Of a stretch of DNA of 64,000 nt, positions 62,606 to 64,000 are shown piece by piece. The translations under genes were made by a program, and so were the position numbers. Under the pieces are notes generated by a model. It was not told the DNA's origin, did not search any database, and saw only the letters and a list, made by a program, of their open reading frames with translations. The stretch is taken from assembly GCA_037389465.1 (NCBI GenBank), contig JAZARR010000204.1:627501-691500 (forward strand), written 5' to 3'. The stretch is from Baylisascaris procyonis. Lineage: Eukaryota > Nematoda > Chromadorea > Rhabditida > Ascarididae. Each line of letters opens with the position of its first letter. Position 1 is the first letter of the stretch.

Positions 62606-64000
62606 TTAACGGAAAGCTGTTGGTCGGGGTTACCGATGCATCCAGCCCATGAAGTACTATTAGTTAAGGGAAAGGTGTTGGTGGGGTTACCCATCCATCC
62701 AGCCCATGGGGTACTATTAGTTAAGGGAAAGGTGTTGGTGGGGGCTACCGAAGGATCCAGCCCATGGAGTACTATTAGTTAAGGGAAAGCTGTTGGTCGG
62801 GGCTACCGATCCATCCAGCGCATGGGGTACTATTAGTTAAGGGAAAGGTGTTGGTGGGGGTTACCGATCCATCCAGCCCATGGGGTACTATTAGTTAAGC
62901 GAAAGATGTTGGTGTAGGTTACCGATGGATCCAGCCCATGGGGTACTATTAGTTAGGGAAAGATGTTGGTGGGGTTACCGATGGATCCAGCCCATGGGGT
63001 ACTATTAGTTAAGGGAAAGCTGTTGGTCGGGGTTACCGATCGATCCAGCCCATGGGGTACTGTTAGTTAAGGGAAAGGTGTTGGTGGGGGCTACCGATCC
63101 ATCCAGCCCATGGGGTACTATTAGTTAAGGGAAAGGTTTTGGTGGGGGCTACCGAAGGATCCAGCCCATGGGGTACTATTAGTTAAGGGAAAGCTGTTGG
63201 TCGGGGTTACCGATCCATCCAGCGCATGGGGTACTATTAGTTAAGGGAAAGGTGTTGGTGGGGGTTGCCGATCCATCCAGCCCATGGGGTACTACTAGTT
63301 AAGGGAAAGGTGTTGGTGGGGGTTACCGATCCATCTAGCCCATGGGGCACTATTAGTTAAGGGAAAGCTGTTGGTTGGGGTTACCGATCCATCCAGCCCA
63401 TGGGGTACTATTAGTTAAGGGAAAGGTGTTGGTGGGGTTACCGATGCATCCAGCCCATGGGGTACTATTAGTTAGGAGAAAGGTGTTGGTGGGGTTACCG
63501 ATCCATCCAGCCCATGCTGGGTACTATTAGTTAAGGGAAAGGTGTTGGTGGGGTTACCGATCCATCCAGCCCATGGGGCACTATTAGTTAAGGGAAAGGT
63601 GTTGGTGGGGGTTACCGATCCATCTAGCCCATGGGGTACTATTAGTTAAGCGAAAGGTGTTGGTGGGGGTTACCGATCGATCCAGCCCATGGGGTACTAT
63701 TAGTTAAGGGAAAGGTGTTTTGGGGTTACCGATGCATCCAGCCCATGGGGTACTATTAGTTAGGAGAAAGGTGTTGGTGGGGTTACCGATCCATCCAGCC
63801 CATGCTGGGTACTATTAGTTAAGGGAAAGGTGTTGGTGGAGGTTACCGATCGATCCTGCCCATGGCCTACTATTAGTTAGGGGAAAGGTGTTGGTGGGGT
63901 TACCGATCCATCCAGCCCATGGGGTACTATTAGTTAAGGGAAAGGTGTTGGTGGGGTTACCGATCCATCCAGCCCATGGGGTACTATTAGTTAAGGGAAA
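62606..64000. repeat. Higher-order satellite block, copy 3 (cut by window end)
   Basis: It restarts the marker order with TTAACGG at 62606 and ATGGCCTAC at 63862, giving a tandem period of about 2256 bp relative to copy 2. Confidence 0.85.

Larger units (their letters stand above)
51434..64000. repeat. 57/58-bp satellite array, about 215-220 copies, running off the window
   Basis: The consensus unit is TTACCGATCCATCCAGCCCA then TGGGGTACTATTAGTTAAGG then GAAAGGTGTTGGTGGGG (57 bp; 58 bp with GGGGG). The left edge (51434-51560) is degenerate and the interior is homogeneous. Nearly every unit has CCATGG and GGTAC. Variant positions include GATC(C/G/A)ATC, CATGCTGGG, GGCAC and AAGCTGTTGGTCGG. Units of 57 bp keep frame (LPIHPAHGVLLVKGKVLVG repeats) but interspersed 58-bp units shift it, so no frame exceeds about 110 codons and the array is not coding. 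No gene interrupts it. It may be pericentromeric or heterochromatic satellite, or an intron of the PTR gene. Confidence 0.97.

Noticed and set aside
51434..64000. CRISPR-like array
   Set aside because: There are no constant repeats separated by unique spacers; the entire unit is repeated. The genome is eukaryotic.

Overview
The window is AT-rich nuclear DNA of an animal. It has many short GT-AG introns, U-rich 'TTTTCAG'-type acceptors, (TTTA)n microsatellites and poly-G/poly-C runs. One of its genes belongs to the Patched-related (PTR) family, which is greatly expanded in nematodes, so a nematode is the most likely source; I cannot name a genus. No operon, phage, CRISPR or bacterial feature is present. 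The supplied open reading frames are mostly single exons or repeat shadows, so the gene models below were built by joining exons at splice sites and checking phase and protein continuity.

Layout. 1-10359: no gene seen; it holds a small inverted-repeat element (4908-5007) and simple repeats. 10360-22439 (+): complete 16-exon organic anion transporter polypeptide (OATP/SLCO) gene, 707 aa, with the OATP signature and the cysteine-rich Kazal-like loop. 22440-26370: intergenic, with a 21-bp minisatellite. 26371-38115 (+): an FKBP15-like gene (WH1-like domain, degenerate FKBP domain, coiled coil), about 559 aa. Its intron 5 is almost filled by a G-quadruplex-type 49-bp minisatellite. 38116-41486: intergenic, with a 45-bp repeat and a tRNA-like element. 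41487-50922 (+): the first 12 exons (645 aa) of a PTR protein with sterol-sensing domain. The second membrane half is missing from the window. 51434-64000: an uninterrupted 57/58-bp satellite array with higher-order duplications, lying where the rest of the PTR gene should be.

The three genes are all on the + strand but are functionally unrelated (solute transport, endosome/actin scaffold, sterol/lipid RND-type transporter), each with its own long introns. The most unusual content is the repeats: several unrelated, sense-strand G-rich arrays inside introns, an intronic array of POU-octamer sites at 32-bp spacing, and the large satellite.
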